Positions 18,801 through 27,902 of a stretch of 64,000 nt of DNA are shown here, piece after piece (the stretch's first letter is position 1; the number at the start of each line of letters is the position of its first letter). A program made the translations under genes and the position numbers. The notes beneath the pieces were generated by a model. It was given only the letters and a program-made list of their open reading frames with translations, was not told the origin of the DNA and did no database searches. Source of the DNA: G963675935 sp963823895 (GTDB lineage Bacteria; Planctomycetota; Planctomycetia; Pirellulales; Thermoguttaceae); contig CAWGNG010000038.1 in assembly GCA_963823895.1 (NCBI GenBank), forward strand, positions 1 to 64,000. The letters are read 5' to 3'.

Positions 18801-20411
18801 TTCCCCGCGTTTCAATTGCTCCTGGCCGCCATCGCCGCCGCATTGGGCACGTGGATTTCGTTGGATAATGCGTTCGAGGCAATGGGCGACCAGGCTCTCT
18901 CGGCCGCATTCGCAGGGCGGCTGGCCGGCAACCTCGGCACGTTCCTACTGCTCGCGGCCACGATCCTCATGGCCGCCCAAACGAGTGCTCGCCGGCCGGA
19001 AAAAGGAGACAGTCCCCATTTGCCGGAACGGCCCGATGGCTACTTCGTACAAATGGGGGCTGTCCCCTTTTTCCGGGCTTGGCGGTCCCTATGGCAATAT
19101 GTCGCCTTTGCGGCCGCGGTGCTGCTGTTGGGTTCGCTCGGTTGGGCCCGACTTGACCTGACGGCCGGCACCCCGACCGGCGACGCCCCTTGGCTCCACT
19201 GCTGCGTCATCCTCATGGCCGCCGCCGTCCTCGTGCTACTCGCCGGCACTCTCGGGCTCGGATCGATCTTGCCAAACGAGAGCGATTGGATCGCCGCCGG
19301 CCGGCGAGCGGCCACGGTCCTCGGCAGCTTGTCGATTATCACCTTGGCGGCCGTGCTCGTGCAGGAACGCTCGTTCTTCGATCCGGCCGACAACGCCTGG
19401 AGAGCCCCCTGGGCCGCATCCTGGGAGATCGCGGTGGTCGCCGCCGCCATCATCGCTCTGGTCGTCGCCTGCCTGATCTGCGCGTTGATTCCGCGTTGGG
19501 ATCCCTTGCGGCTGAGCGACCGCGGCCGCACCGCCTACGTTTACGCGGCCGAGGCCCTCTTGGCGCTGGCCGGCCTGCACCTCCGCGTCACCATGCCCGG
19601 CCTGTTCGCGCTCGGCATCATCAGAACTTATTGGATGCTGATTGTCATGGCCATCGCGTTCGTCGGGGCGGGCTTGAGCATGTTGTTCCAGCGCCGCCAG
19701 ATGGCCATCCTTTCGGAACCGCTGGAACGCACCGCCTTGTTCCTGCCCATCCTGCCGCCGATCGGCTCGCTGTTCATCAAGAGTTACGCCAACGCGGGCC
19801 TATGGTTCCTCGGCAACTCGGGCCCGGCTTTCTGGTTGATGATGGGCGTCTTCTACGGCGTGATGGCCGTTCGCAAACGCTCGATCGTGTTGGCGGCACT
19901 CGCAATTCTCACCGGCAACATGGGCCTGTGGGTGCAGTGGTCGCATTGGGGCTGGGGCTTCGTCGACCATCCGCAACTCTGGCTGATTCCGATCGCCCTG
20001 GCCGCCCTGGTGGCCGAACACCTCGACCGCCGCCGCCTCAGCGACGCCCAGCGTCTGGCCGTCCGATACCTCGCGCTAAGCGTCATTTACGTCTCCTCGA
20101 CCACCGAGTTCTGGCAACATATCGGCCAGTCGGCGCTCTTGCCGCTGGTGACGATCGTCTTGGCCGTCCTCGGCGTGTTGGTCGGCATTCTGCTGCGAGA
20201 ACGATCGTTCCTCTACCTCGGCTTCACTTTCCTGGTGGTGGTGATTGGCCGCATGATCGTCTACGCGGCGTTCGAGCAAAAGCACATCTGGATATTCTGG
20301 GCCTCCTGCATCGTGCTTGGCATGGCGATCATCGCCCTGTTCGCGCTGTTCGAGAAACGCCGCAACGACGTGCTGGCAAGCGTGGAACGATTCAAACAGT
20401 GGAAGCAATGA
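12865..20411 (+). CDS. Giant polytopic membrane protein with N-terminal zinc ribbon (frame break near 13857)
   Basis: The reading begins at ATG 12865 and, after one apparent lost base in the GCGCGCGCGGG run near 13852-13865, continues to the stop at 20409-20411, giving about 2,515 aa. Order: an N-terminal membrane segment; a four-cysteine ribbon (C46, C49, C60, C63 in CVFCG...CEWCG); a short helical region; an Ala/Pro-rich linker (~residues 85-215); then dozens of hydrophobic segments from about residue 230 to the end. Four in-frame insertions (16603-16700, 17112-17150, 17531-17613, 18994-19077) encode EKGDSPHL...QMGTVPFF-type peptides and are translated palindromic repeats, not family sequence. 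I do not know its function; DUF2157/DUF2339-like large membrane proteins are the nearest idea. It overlaps the next small gene by ATGA. Confidence 0.7.
16603..16700. repeat. Palindromic repeat (family A) inside giant membrane protein
   Basis: The unit begins with GGAAAAAGGGGACATC and ends with GGGGACCGTCCCCTTTCTCC, translated in frame as EKGDISHL...FRQMGTVPFL. The spacer contains GGGCCGTTCCGGCAAATG, shared with the copy at 17531-17613. Confidence 0.85.
17112..17150. repeat. Half palindromic repeat (family A) inside giant membrane protein
   Basis: Only the left arm is present: GAAAAAGGGGACAGCCCCCG followed by TTTGCCGGAACGGCCC. It is translated in frame as EKGDSPRLPERP. Confidence 0.8.
17531..17613. 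repeat. Palindromic repeat (family A) inside giant membrane protein
   Basis: The near-perfect arms GCCGGAAAAAGGGGACAGTC and GACAGTCCCCTTTTTCCGGC surround a short spacer. The translation is PEKGDSPHLCE...FRQMGTVPFFRP, in frame with the host protein. Confidence 0.9.
18994..19077. repeat. Palindromic repeat (family A) inside giant membrane protein
   Basis: The arms CCGGAAAAAGGAGACAGTCC and GGGCTGTCCCCTTTTTCCGG surround a spacer with CATTTGCCGGAACGGCCC. It is translated in frame as PEKGDSPHLPERP...VQMGAVPFFR. Confidence 0.9.
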
Positions 20412-20641
20412 CCGACGATCGCCATCAGCAACCGAGGTGCCGCCCGCCGCTGCAATTCAGCCTGAGGGCGTTGCTCACGCTTCCGATCGCGGTCGGCCTG
20501 CTGTTCGGCACGCTCCGCTGGCTCGGCGTTTCGCCGCTGGCCAGCGGCATCATCCTCGCCATCCTCACGCTCAGTGCCGTAGCGGCCATCGGACTGCTCG
20601 TCGCGCTGGCCGGCAGCAACGATGAAGACGGGGGAAACTGA
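20408..20641 (+). CDS. Small planctomycete-type membrane protein
   Basis: The product is 77 aa. After a short basic N-terminus it reads PPLQFSLRALLTLPIAVGLL, a motif common in small planctomycete membrane proteins, followed by two hydrophobic helices and an acidic tail (GSNDEDGGN). The ATG overlaps the stop of the giant membrane protein (ATGA), so the two are probably translationally coupled and may work together at the membrane. Function unknown. Confidence 0.65.
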   Translation: MTDDRHQQPRCRPPLQFSLRALLTLPIAVGLLFGTLRWLGVSPLASGIILAILTLSAVAAIGLLVALAGSNDEDGGN

Positions 20642-20664
20642 CGACGCCCGGCCCACGTTTCTAG

Positions 20665-22473
20665 CTATCGAATCAGCCGCATGCGATCGAAGTTCGGAAA
20701 ATAGGGAAACGGAATTCCCGTTCCGGGAATTCTGTCCCAGGAATGCGGCCAATAGACAAACAGCGCCCGGCCGACCAGCAGATCGCGCCGCACGTAATAC
20801 TGCTTTTCGTCCCACAGTCGGCCGTCCTTGCTCTCGGCGCTGTTGTCGCCCAACATGAAGAATTGGTCCGCCCCCAGCTTGAACTCGATGCTCAATCGCT
20901 TCGCGAAGATTCGCCAGTTCGCCGGATCGGAAAAGAACCGGGCCACGTCCGCGGGCGCACCCTGGTAAGGGAATCCGGGAAGTGCCGGGTCGAGATCCGT
21001 CGGAATCGGCGGATACGCATTGCCGTTCTTGACGCGCATCGCGATATAATAGATGTCCCGGTACAGCTTCAAATGACTCACCGCGGCCGCCGCTCCCCGC
21101 GAACCGATCCGCGCCGGCGACAGATCCTCCTTGTCTGGCACTCTGGTATCGACGGTTTGAAGTTCGTAGGTGGTGGGCGAATCGAATTTCGCCAGCCCGC
21201 CGTCGAGCCAGAGCAGCAGTTGTTGATCGACGTTGGCGAAGCGGATGCGGTGCTTGCCGGGCCCATGAATGCCTGCCGCCGACGCATGGAACCCGGCCAC
21301 GCCGCGAATCGACAACTGGGCCATGCCCTTGGCCAAGTCGAGCCGGCAGAGGAAGTGATGCCCGCCCTTGATAAGATCGACGAGCACCTCTCCGCTCGCA
21401 CCCGCGGCGTTCAGGTCGAATTCGACGACTAGATCGCCGACCCAATTCAGTCCAAGCGGCACGGGGCCGGGTGGCGGCTGTCCGAGACCTTCGGGCAACG
21501 GTCGCGGCCCCGCCTGCCAATCGTCCCCTGGACCGACATTCCAGAACTCCGCCGTGTCGTAGGCGGTAAAATCGCGGATCAATTTCGCGTCGCGCGGGGG
21601 ACGCTTCCGAGTCAGCCCGAGCAGGTATGCCCAGTCTTCCCAGCCCGGCAAGATGTGCCGATAGCCGAGCCAGACCTGACCGGATGCTTTGCCGTCGGTG
21701 CTGAACGACTTCAGATCGCCGGACGTTTTCCATTCGCCGGCGATGCCCGTCTCGATCGCCGCCCATTGCGGCGGCCAGCCCTTCTCGATCAATATCTTCG
21801 GCCAATACTCATCGTCGTATACCGCCTGCATCGTGGCCAAGACTTTCGACGGCGGCTTCCGCGCGATCATGAACTCCTTGCCGCCATCCGGCTTTGTCCA
21901 AACGTCGCCGTACTGAATCCGCAACGTTTCGTTCGGCAGCCCGGCAAGCCGCTTGATGAAGTCCTGGGTCGCGTTCATGGGGTAGCGGAAGACAACCACG
22001 TCCCACCGCTGCGGCTCGCCCAGTTCGTAGTTGAACCGGCTCGCCACGATGCGGTCTCCGTTGTACGACGGGTAACTTTGCCCGAGCGTATTTCCGCGGC
22101 GGAGGTCGAGCGTGAAGCGGCACATCGGGCAGGTGGCGGCAATCGCCTGAATCCCCCTCGGCTCGCCCGAATCGGTCAGAATCTGGCTGTCGCCGACCTG
22201 GTATTGGTATCCGCAGCGTGGGCAGGCCACGTCCTTGTGTCGCCCCATCAGCGCCGGGGCCATCGACCCGGTCGGAATCACAAAGAGCTCGGCCGCAAAG
22301 CCGCGAATCAACATCGCCAGCACCAGCGCCACGGCCAACGATTCGATCATCTCGCGAATCGCGCCGCCCGAGGGAAGATGCCGTGACCGGCCGCGCGTCC
22401 GCTGCTTCCCCCCGTCGCCGGAAGCCGGGGTTTCCTTGTTCTTCGATTTGTCGCGCCCGCGCTTTAGAGACAT
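20665..22473 (-). CDS. lepB: Signal peptidase I with zinc-ribbon and beta-sandwich insertions
   Basis: The product is 602 aa from the ATG at 22473; an in-frame ATG at 22527 is an alternative. A TM helix (SLAVALVLAMLIRGFAAELF) precedes the S26 box with nucleophile S70 (PTGSMAPALMG). The general base is K174 (DFIKRLAGLPNE), and the C-terminal box is FMLGDNSAESKDGRLW. Bacterial LepB is usually 200-330 aa. Here a four-cysteine insertion (C84, C87, C115, C118) follows the serine box, and about 280 residues lie between the lysine box and the last box. That insertion includes a segment (LVVEFDLNAAG through HRIRFANVDQQLLLWLDGG) resembling a concanavalin/LamG-type beta-sandwich. The enzyme cleaves signal peptides at the outer face of the cytoplasmic membrane. 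It lies 160 bp downstream of yhaN. Confidence 0.85.
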   Translation of the reverse strand: MSLKRGRDKSKNKETPASGDGGKQRTRGRSRHLPSGGAIREMIESLAVALVLAMLIRGFAAELFVIPTGSMAPALMGRHKDVACPRCGYQYQVGDSQILTDSGEPRGIQAIAATCPMCRFTLDLRRGNTLGQSYPSYNGDRIVASRFNYELGEPQRWDVVVFRYPMNATQDFIKRLAGLPNETLRIQYGDVWTKPDGGKEFMIARKPPSKVLATMQAVYDDEYWPKILIEKGWPPQWAAIETGIAGEWKTSGDLKSFSTDGKASGQVWLGYRHILPGWEDWAYLLGLTRKRPPRDAKLIRDFTAYDTAEFWNVGPGDDWQAGPRPLPEGLGQPPPGPVPLGLNWVGDLVVEFDLNAAGASGEVLVDLIKGGHHFLCRLDLAKGMAQLSIRGVAGFHASAAGIHGPGKHRIRFANVDQQLLLWLDGGLAKFDSPTTYELQTVDTRVPDKEDLSPARIGSRGAAAAVSHLKLYRDIYYIAMRVKNGNAYPPIPTDLDPALPGFPYQGAPADVARFFSDPANWRIFAKRLSIEFKLGADQFFMLGDNSAESKDGRLWDEKQYYVRRDLLVGRALFVYWPHSWDRIPGTGIPFPYFPNFDRMRLIR

Positions 22474-22633
22474 CGCGTTCTGGCCCTTGGCGTGTAGTTG
22501 GAGGCTCTTGCGGCACAATCCTGCCATCTCGTAATTTATTGGGACGCAGGAAACGAATGTCGGGGTACGTCGTTTAAACGGTTGGCACGACATTATCCGT
22601 CTGATTCTCAATAGAGATGGGATCGAAGAGCCG

Positions 22634-25600
22634 TCACGCCGCCGCACTGTCGTCGAGATCGTTGAGCCCCTCGTCCTCCGCTTCCCAGAGCGAATCGTCC
22701 TCGTCGGCGACTTCATCGCCCGCGTCGTCGATCTCTTCTTCCGCCCCGTCTTCGCGGAATCCGCTATCGTCGGCTCTGGGCATCTCTTGCTTGGCCGCCG
22801 TCTTGCGGCGCGAGGGCGCAGCTGCCGCTCACGCTTCGGCCTCTCCTCGTCCGCCGCCTGCGCCTGGAGAACGATGACCGTCGGGCCCGGTTCGGCGTTG
22901 CTCGGCAGGCTGCTGACCGGAACCTTCAGCGACTTGAACAGCCTGTGGATGTGCTCGTGGCAGGTGAACACGAGCAGTTGATGCCCCGCGGCGGCGAAAT
23001 CGCGCAACACGGCCGCCGCCGCCTTCGCACGCTCGGCATCGAAATTGACCAACACGTCGTCGAGGACCAGCGGCAGCGGCGACCCACGGCGGGCGTAGGA
23101 ACTCGCCAAGGCCAGCCGCAGACTCAAGAAAAGCTGCTCCCGCGTTCCGCGGCTCAGCGCCTCGACGGCCAGGGCGTGCCCCTCGGCGTCGTCGACCCGC
23201 AACGAGCGATCGCCCAAGGGCGTCCACACACGCCGATAACGCCCTTGCGTCAGCCGGTCGAGATAAAGCGACGCCTCCTGCAACGTCTCCGGCTGGCGGT
23301 GCTGTTGGTATGCGTCGCGAATCACGTCGAGCATGTGGCACGTCGTAGCCAATACCTGCCAATGGTGAATCGCCTCTTCCAGCCGGCTTTCCAGCACCGC
23401 CAGATCGATCTGTTTCGAGGCCATTCGCCGGTCCGCGGCCAGCGACTCCAGTTGCTCGTTCAAGCGGCCGCGCTTCTCCAACAGCCCGCGCAATTCGGCT
23501 TGGATGCCGACGAGGCGTTGCCGCAATTCGCCCGAGCGGCTCTCCAACAACCCGGGGTAATCGTTTTCAAGCTGCTGGCGGATCGCCTCTTCCGAGCATT
23601 GCGAAGCCAGCGCGGCTTCGATCTCGCGGGCGATCGCCTCGCGTTGCCGCCGCAAAACGTCGCTGCGGGCGGACTCCAGCGCCCGCTGGCGAAACTCCTG
23701 TTCGTTGTTGACCCCGACCTCGATGAACAATTGCCGCCGGCGATGTTTCTGCCGCCCAATCGCCTCCTCTCGCTTTCTTTGGGCCGCGCGCAATTGCCGC
23801 CGCTCGCGTCGAATCGCCTCGCGGCGCTCGACGAACGTCGCCTGCCGCGCGGCCGCCTCCGCAAGCTCATGCAATTGGTCGAGCAGACGTTGTGGTGCAG
23901 CCGTCCCGGCTGCGAGAGCAGGTGAGACGCCTGCACCACAAACCGGCGTCCCTGCGTCCGCCGCAAGCTGAACGATCCGCGTCGCAAACGCATCCAGTTC
24001 CGCCTGCCGCCGGGCGAGTTCCTCGCGGCGCTGCGACAAACGCTGCTGCGTCTCAGCGATCCAATCGCCGCGCTCGACCAGGCGGCGAACCTGCTTCGCG
24101 GCGATCGTTTGCGGGAGTCCCGCCGCAACCAGCGACTGCCGCCAACGCCGCCGCGCCGCCTTGAGCGACTGGCGGGCCTCGTCCGCCCGGCGAGCGGCCA
24201 CCTCGGCGTCCTGTTGCGCCGCGGCCCGCTTCGCATCCTCCAGCGCGATCGCCTCCAAGGCCGCCAACTCGTTCTCCGCCGCTTGCAGCCGGCTGACGAT
24301 CGGTCCTCCGCCGCGCGGCAATTGGGCGTCCAGCGAGTCGCGGTCATCCGCGGTCTGCGCGACATGCGACTTCAACGTGGCAAGTTGCTTCTGGCAGTCT
24401 TCAAGTTGCTTTTCATTCGACCGTTCGATCAGGATTTTACTGCCAACGGACGTCGCAATGCCGCCGAGCCCGACCACGACCAATCCCCAGCCGATCCCGC
24501 CGGTGATCGGGCCTGCCAGGAAGAGCCCCGCCAGCACCAACACCATCCCGAGCACGAACACGACGCCCAGCCCCACCAACGCGTTGACCGGCAGCAGTTG
24601 CCGTTCGCTGCAACTGCGGCTCTGCTCTTCCAATTCGACCCGATGACGCGCCAACTGGTCGAGCCGCTCGTCGATCTGCACGCGGCGGCGGTACTGCGAA
24701 ACCAGATTGCCCGCGCCGTCCAGGGCGGAAGATAGATCGGTTTGCCCGTGGGCCGCCAAGGCCGCTTCGATTTCGCGGGCGAGCGCGTGGGCGTTGTCGG
24801 CGGCCCGCGCGGCCGCTTGTCGCGCCTCCCGCCATCGCCGTTGCTCGTGTTGCGCCACCTTTGCCGGCGATCGCAGCGACGCAAGCCGCTTGCGCGAAAG
24901 CTCGAACGAAAAGGGGACGGAGGGCGACTTCGGCCATGTTTTTCCATCGTTGTCTAGTTGGGGTGGCAGTTGTACTGCCGCCCCCTGGCGGGAAACAGGG
25001 GATGGCAGTGCAACTGCCATCCCAACGTCCGTCCCTGCCATCCCAACCTCGCGCTCCTTCGCCGCTCCAAGCCCCAGCCGCTCGCTCTCCGCGGTCAGTT
25101 CGCCGTTCAGCCCGGCGATCTCCTTTTCCAGTTCGGCGATTTGACTCTGCAACTGGGCGATCCAGGGTTCCTGCTCCTTGAACGCCTCGATCCGCGCGGT
25201 CTGACGCCACAGTGCGTCGTTGACCGCAAGCCCCGCGAATTCCGCCCGCAGGGCCGCCGTCTGCTGCGTTAGGCGGTCGAGGCGTTCCTGGTGTTTCTGG
25301 GTTCGAGCGTTGAAGGCGTCGAGCCGCTCGACGGCGCCCTCCGGCATGATCTTCAGCGGCCCGATGGCCGACAACTGTTCATCGAGCGCCGCCCGCTGCG
25401 TCCAGCGGTCGCGGACGGCCAGGGCGAGGTCGGCCACCCGCGCCAGACGCTCGATGCGGTTGGACTCCTCTTCGCGTTGCGTGATCTCGACGTGCAGTTG
25501 CTCGCGTTCGGCAGCCAAATGACCGTAGCGATGGCCGGCGGCGGCGAGCTCTTCGATCTCCGCCCGCAGTTTCTCGTAATCGGCCAGCAATTGCAGCACT

Positions 25601-26153
25601 TGGCACGGCCGGCCGGCGGCGTCGAGGATCCGGTTCCGCGAAGCATCCAACTCCTGCAACACCTCGACCAGCGACACGCGGTCCAGCCCGGCGGTCAAGT
25701 TGTAAAGTAGTTCCGCCGCCTCGGTATCGCTGAGCGTGGCCAGCTCTTGGATTTCCCGCAAACCGACAGCGAAGACGTTGTTGAACACCGTTTCGTCGAC
25801 GTTCGACAGCAGCACCTTGACGAAATGCTCCCCCTGCCGCGTGCCGTCGGGAGCGGTCAGCGTAAGCTGCTCGCCCGGCGTGCCATCGTCGGCCGAGTCG
25901 TGGCGGCTGATCTGGAAACGGCCGTGCGGGCTGGCCACGTCGAGCGTTCCCCCGCGCGACCGCCGTGCAGCGGCGGCAGATACCGGCGTCGCTGCGGCGA
26001 AAAACCGTAGAGCATCGAGCGGATGAATTGCAGCAGCGTCGTCTTGCCCGCCTCGTTCGGTCCGTAGAAGACGTTTAGGGCGTCGGAGAAGTGTTCGATC
26101 CGCAAGCCGCTCCAAACGCCGTAGCCATCGACGTCCAGGTTCGTGATTTTCAT
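22634..26153 (-). CDS. YhaN/SbcC-like AAA ATPase (two frame breaks)
   Basis: The start is the ATG at 26153, overlapping the upstream stop as ATGA. The N-terminus reads MKITNLDVDGYGVWSGLRIE with Walker A FYGPNEAGKTT (residues 31-39). The frame breaks near 25950 (GGTCGCGCGGGGG run) after PPLHGG, continues in another frame, and breaks again near 22815-22830 before an acidic tail ending NDLDDSAAA. Long coiled coils surround a two-helix membrane hairpin (LPVNALVGLGVVFVLGMVL...). The C-terminal ABC signature and Walker B are LSRGTREQLFLSLRL and PLVLDDVLVNFD. The total is about 1,170 aa. Family: the ATPase partner of a YhaO/SbcD-type nuclease in DNA repair. Two repeat elements are inserted in frame (24958-25026 and 23890-23941). 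Without correction the frame runs straight into lepB. Confidence 0.75.
23890..23941. repeat. TTGTGGTGCAG inverted repeat inside yhaN (family E)
   Basis: The terminal arms TTGTGGTGCAG and CTGCACCACAA are perfect inverted repeats with an inner GCCGTCCCGGC / GCAGGTGAGACGCC pairing. On the gene strand it is read in frame as VCGAGVSPALAAGTAAPQ, in a coiled-coil region. Confidence 0.75.
24958..25026. repeat. GGCAGTTGTACTGCC inverted repeat inside yhaN (family B)
   Basis: The arms GTTGGGGTGGCAGTTGTACT and GTGCAACTGCCATCCCAAC flank a short loop. On the gene strand it is translated in frame as GMAVALPSPVSRQGAAVQLP between coiled-coil segments. Related units are at 5159-5222 and 33652-33680. Confidence 0.85.
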
Positions 26154-27449
26154 GCGTCGGGTCCCTCCCCGCTGAGCAGATCGCCCCCGAGCGCCGCCGC
26201 CTCGCGGAGAATGCCTTCGCGGGCCGCCTTGCCGGGAAATGCCACCGCCGCCGCCAGCGTCCCCGCCCGGTGCGCCTCGGCCAGATATTGCTCCAACCCC
26301 AGCGGCTCGTCGGGATTCATCTGCAACTGCCGAATCGCCCGCAGAAAATCGCCGCGGATCGTCTCCTGCTCGTACCATTCCGGCGGTAGCGTCTCGGACA
26401 ATTCGACCGCGATCGACACGCTCCAGGCGACCGGCTGGCGATAGCCGTAGTCGCCGCGGAGGCGATCGAGCAGCACGGCCGTCGCCCCGGCTCGCCGCAT
26501 CGAGCCCAGCAACGGCCCGCGGCCGGCGATCGTCCACGAAATCAACAGGGCCGTCGCCGGCGCGGCTTCCAAAAGCGCGTGCAGCCGCTCGCGAAGCCGC
26601 GATTCCAAATCCTCGGCCGTCGTCGCCTCGTCGACCGACAGCCGCTCGCTGATCCAACGCGCCGCATCGGTCGGAATCAGACTGGTCCGCGTCTGCCGCT
26701 GCTCGTCGACTTGCACGAGCGTACAGCCGTGAATGCCGCTCTCCTCCGGCCGCCGGCCTTGCGGAGTGCCGCAGTAATGGGCCACCTGCGAATTGCCCGG
26801 CGATGGCGGCAAGACGGGCGCCGTCTCCGATCCGGCTTGCGAAAGACTGACGGCCGAGCCGCACAGCGGCGTGCTGCGATCGTGCCGCCCCCCCAACGCC
26901 CAATAATGAATCCCGCGGCTTTGCAGCACGGCCAAATCGGGCTGGCCGTGGGCGACGGCAATCGTGTACAACCCGCCGGCATCGGGCTGGAAATCGGTCG
27001 GCTGCCACGGCCGCCGCTCGTCGCAACTGATCCCTAGCACGCGCGCGACGGCCCCGCCCTCCCCTTGCACCAGCAATTCCTCGACCCGCCCCCTCGGAAA
27101 GACGTGAACGTTTTGCGGCAACCGCACCGCCGCCGGCCAAACCTCGGGCAAGTCGATCGCCGAACCCGCCCAATAGACGGCAATCCCCCGCTCGGCGAGT
27201 CGCGCAAACTGTTCGGCCAAGAAGAGCGGCCCCCGCGGCCCGGAAGCAGCCGGCACAACCATACCACCCGAAAGAACGACAAATTTCACATCCTCGACCA
27301 GCGCCGCCTCGAAGACCCTTCGCGCCGCGGTGTAGGGTGCTTCGAGAAACAGTTCGCGGAGATGGTCGGGCACCTCGGTCACGCCCATCAGCGGCCGTTC
27401 CAGGTGGAAGTCGCTGGCATGGATGAAACGAAACGGCCGGCTAGACATC
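26150..27449 (-). CDS. YhaO/SbcD-like metallophosphoesterase with degenerate metal site
   Basis: The product is 432 aa from the ATG at 27449, chosen because GGAGGTGGCG precedes it; the open frame extends further upstream without homology. The start FRFIHASDFHLERPLMG matches the first phosphoesterase motif (D-x-H). The next motifs are altered: where the family has GD-x-x-D the sequence reads VVLSGGMVVP, where it has GNHD it reads WAGSAIDLPE, and where it has GH-x-H it reads ALGGRHD. HGQPD is kept. The stop overlaps the yhaN start (ATGA), so the two are coupled. Family role: nuclease subunit of an SbcCD-like repair complex. Loss of several metal ligands suggests a non-catalytic scaffold or an altered activity; this is inference. 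Confidence 0.75.
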
Positions 27450-27697
27450 GCCACCTCCATGACGGGGCACCCGCGCAAACCCAAACCCCGCCATAGTCTA
27501 GCCGCGATCCGCAAAAGGTTCCACCCTGAATTGTGAGTGGTCAAAATGGGTAAGCACTGCGGTTTAGCCGCCGCCGGCACGGCGGCGAGCGTATCGGCCG
27601 GCGTTTCCTCGTCCGCTAAACGGCGACGGCCCCAAAATCCGCTTCTGCGCCCTGGTCGCTGCTTGTCGCCGGGGCCAATCAGTTTGTCAAGATGCGA

Positions 27698-27783
27698 ATT
27701 GTAGGAGGCGTCTCCTGACGCCGATTTGCAGGGTTTTTTCGCCCTGTGGCGACGAATCGGCGTCAGGAGACGCCTCCTACAAT
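27698..27783. repeat. 86-bp MITE-like inverted repeat
   Basis: Two perfect 29-bp arms (27698-27726 and 27755-27783), beginning ATTGTAGGAGGCGTCTCCTG, surround a loop with its own GCAGGG/CCCTG pairing. It could form a very stable hairpin. It looks like a small non-autonomous mobile repeat rather than an ordinary terminator, because it lies between divergent genes. Confidence 0.85.
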
Positions 27784-27819
27784 GAGAACTAATCAGCCCT
27801 GTGCTTGTCGCCGCAGACC

Positions 27820-27849
27820 TTGACGCGGCCCAAAAGTACCGCGTATACT
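27820..27849 (+). promoter_or_regulatory. Sigma70-like promoter for the TPR-protein gene
   Basis: TTGACG (27820-27825) and TATACT (27844-27849) are separated by 18 bp, about 55 bp before the ATG at 27903. Both hexamers are close to consensus. Confidence 0.5.
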
Positions 27850-27902
27850 GCGTTGTTCGGGAAGTCCCGGCTACTGCTTTCAATTCCAGAGGACCGTGCG
27901 CC

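Larger units (their letters stand above)
27450..27902. other. Divergent intergenic region with promoter and long inverted repeat
   Basis: This separates yhaO (leftward) from the TPR-protein gene (rightward). It holds a GGTTTAGCCGCC / GCTAAACGGCG repeat at about 27561-27622, a long inverted repeat at 27698-27783 and a promoter-like pair at 27820-27849. No gene is seen. Confidence 0.6.

Noticed and set aside
20665..26115. A single 1,816-codon open frame fusing a YhaN-like ATPase to signal peptidase I
   Set aside because: The two ends of the ATPase lie in other frames: its N-terminal Walker A at 26153 and an acidic C-terminus stopping at 22634. Two lost bases create the apparent fusion; two separate genes are the better reading.
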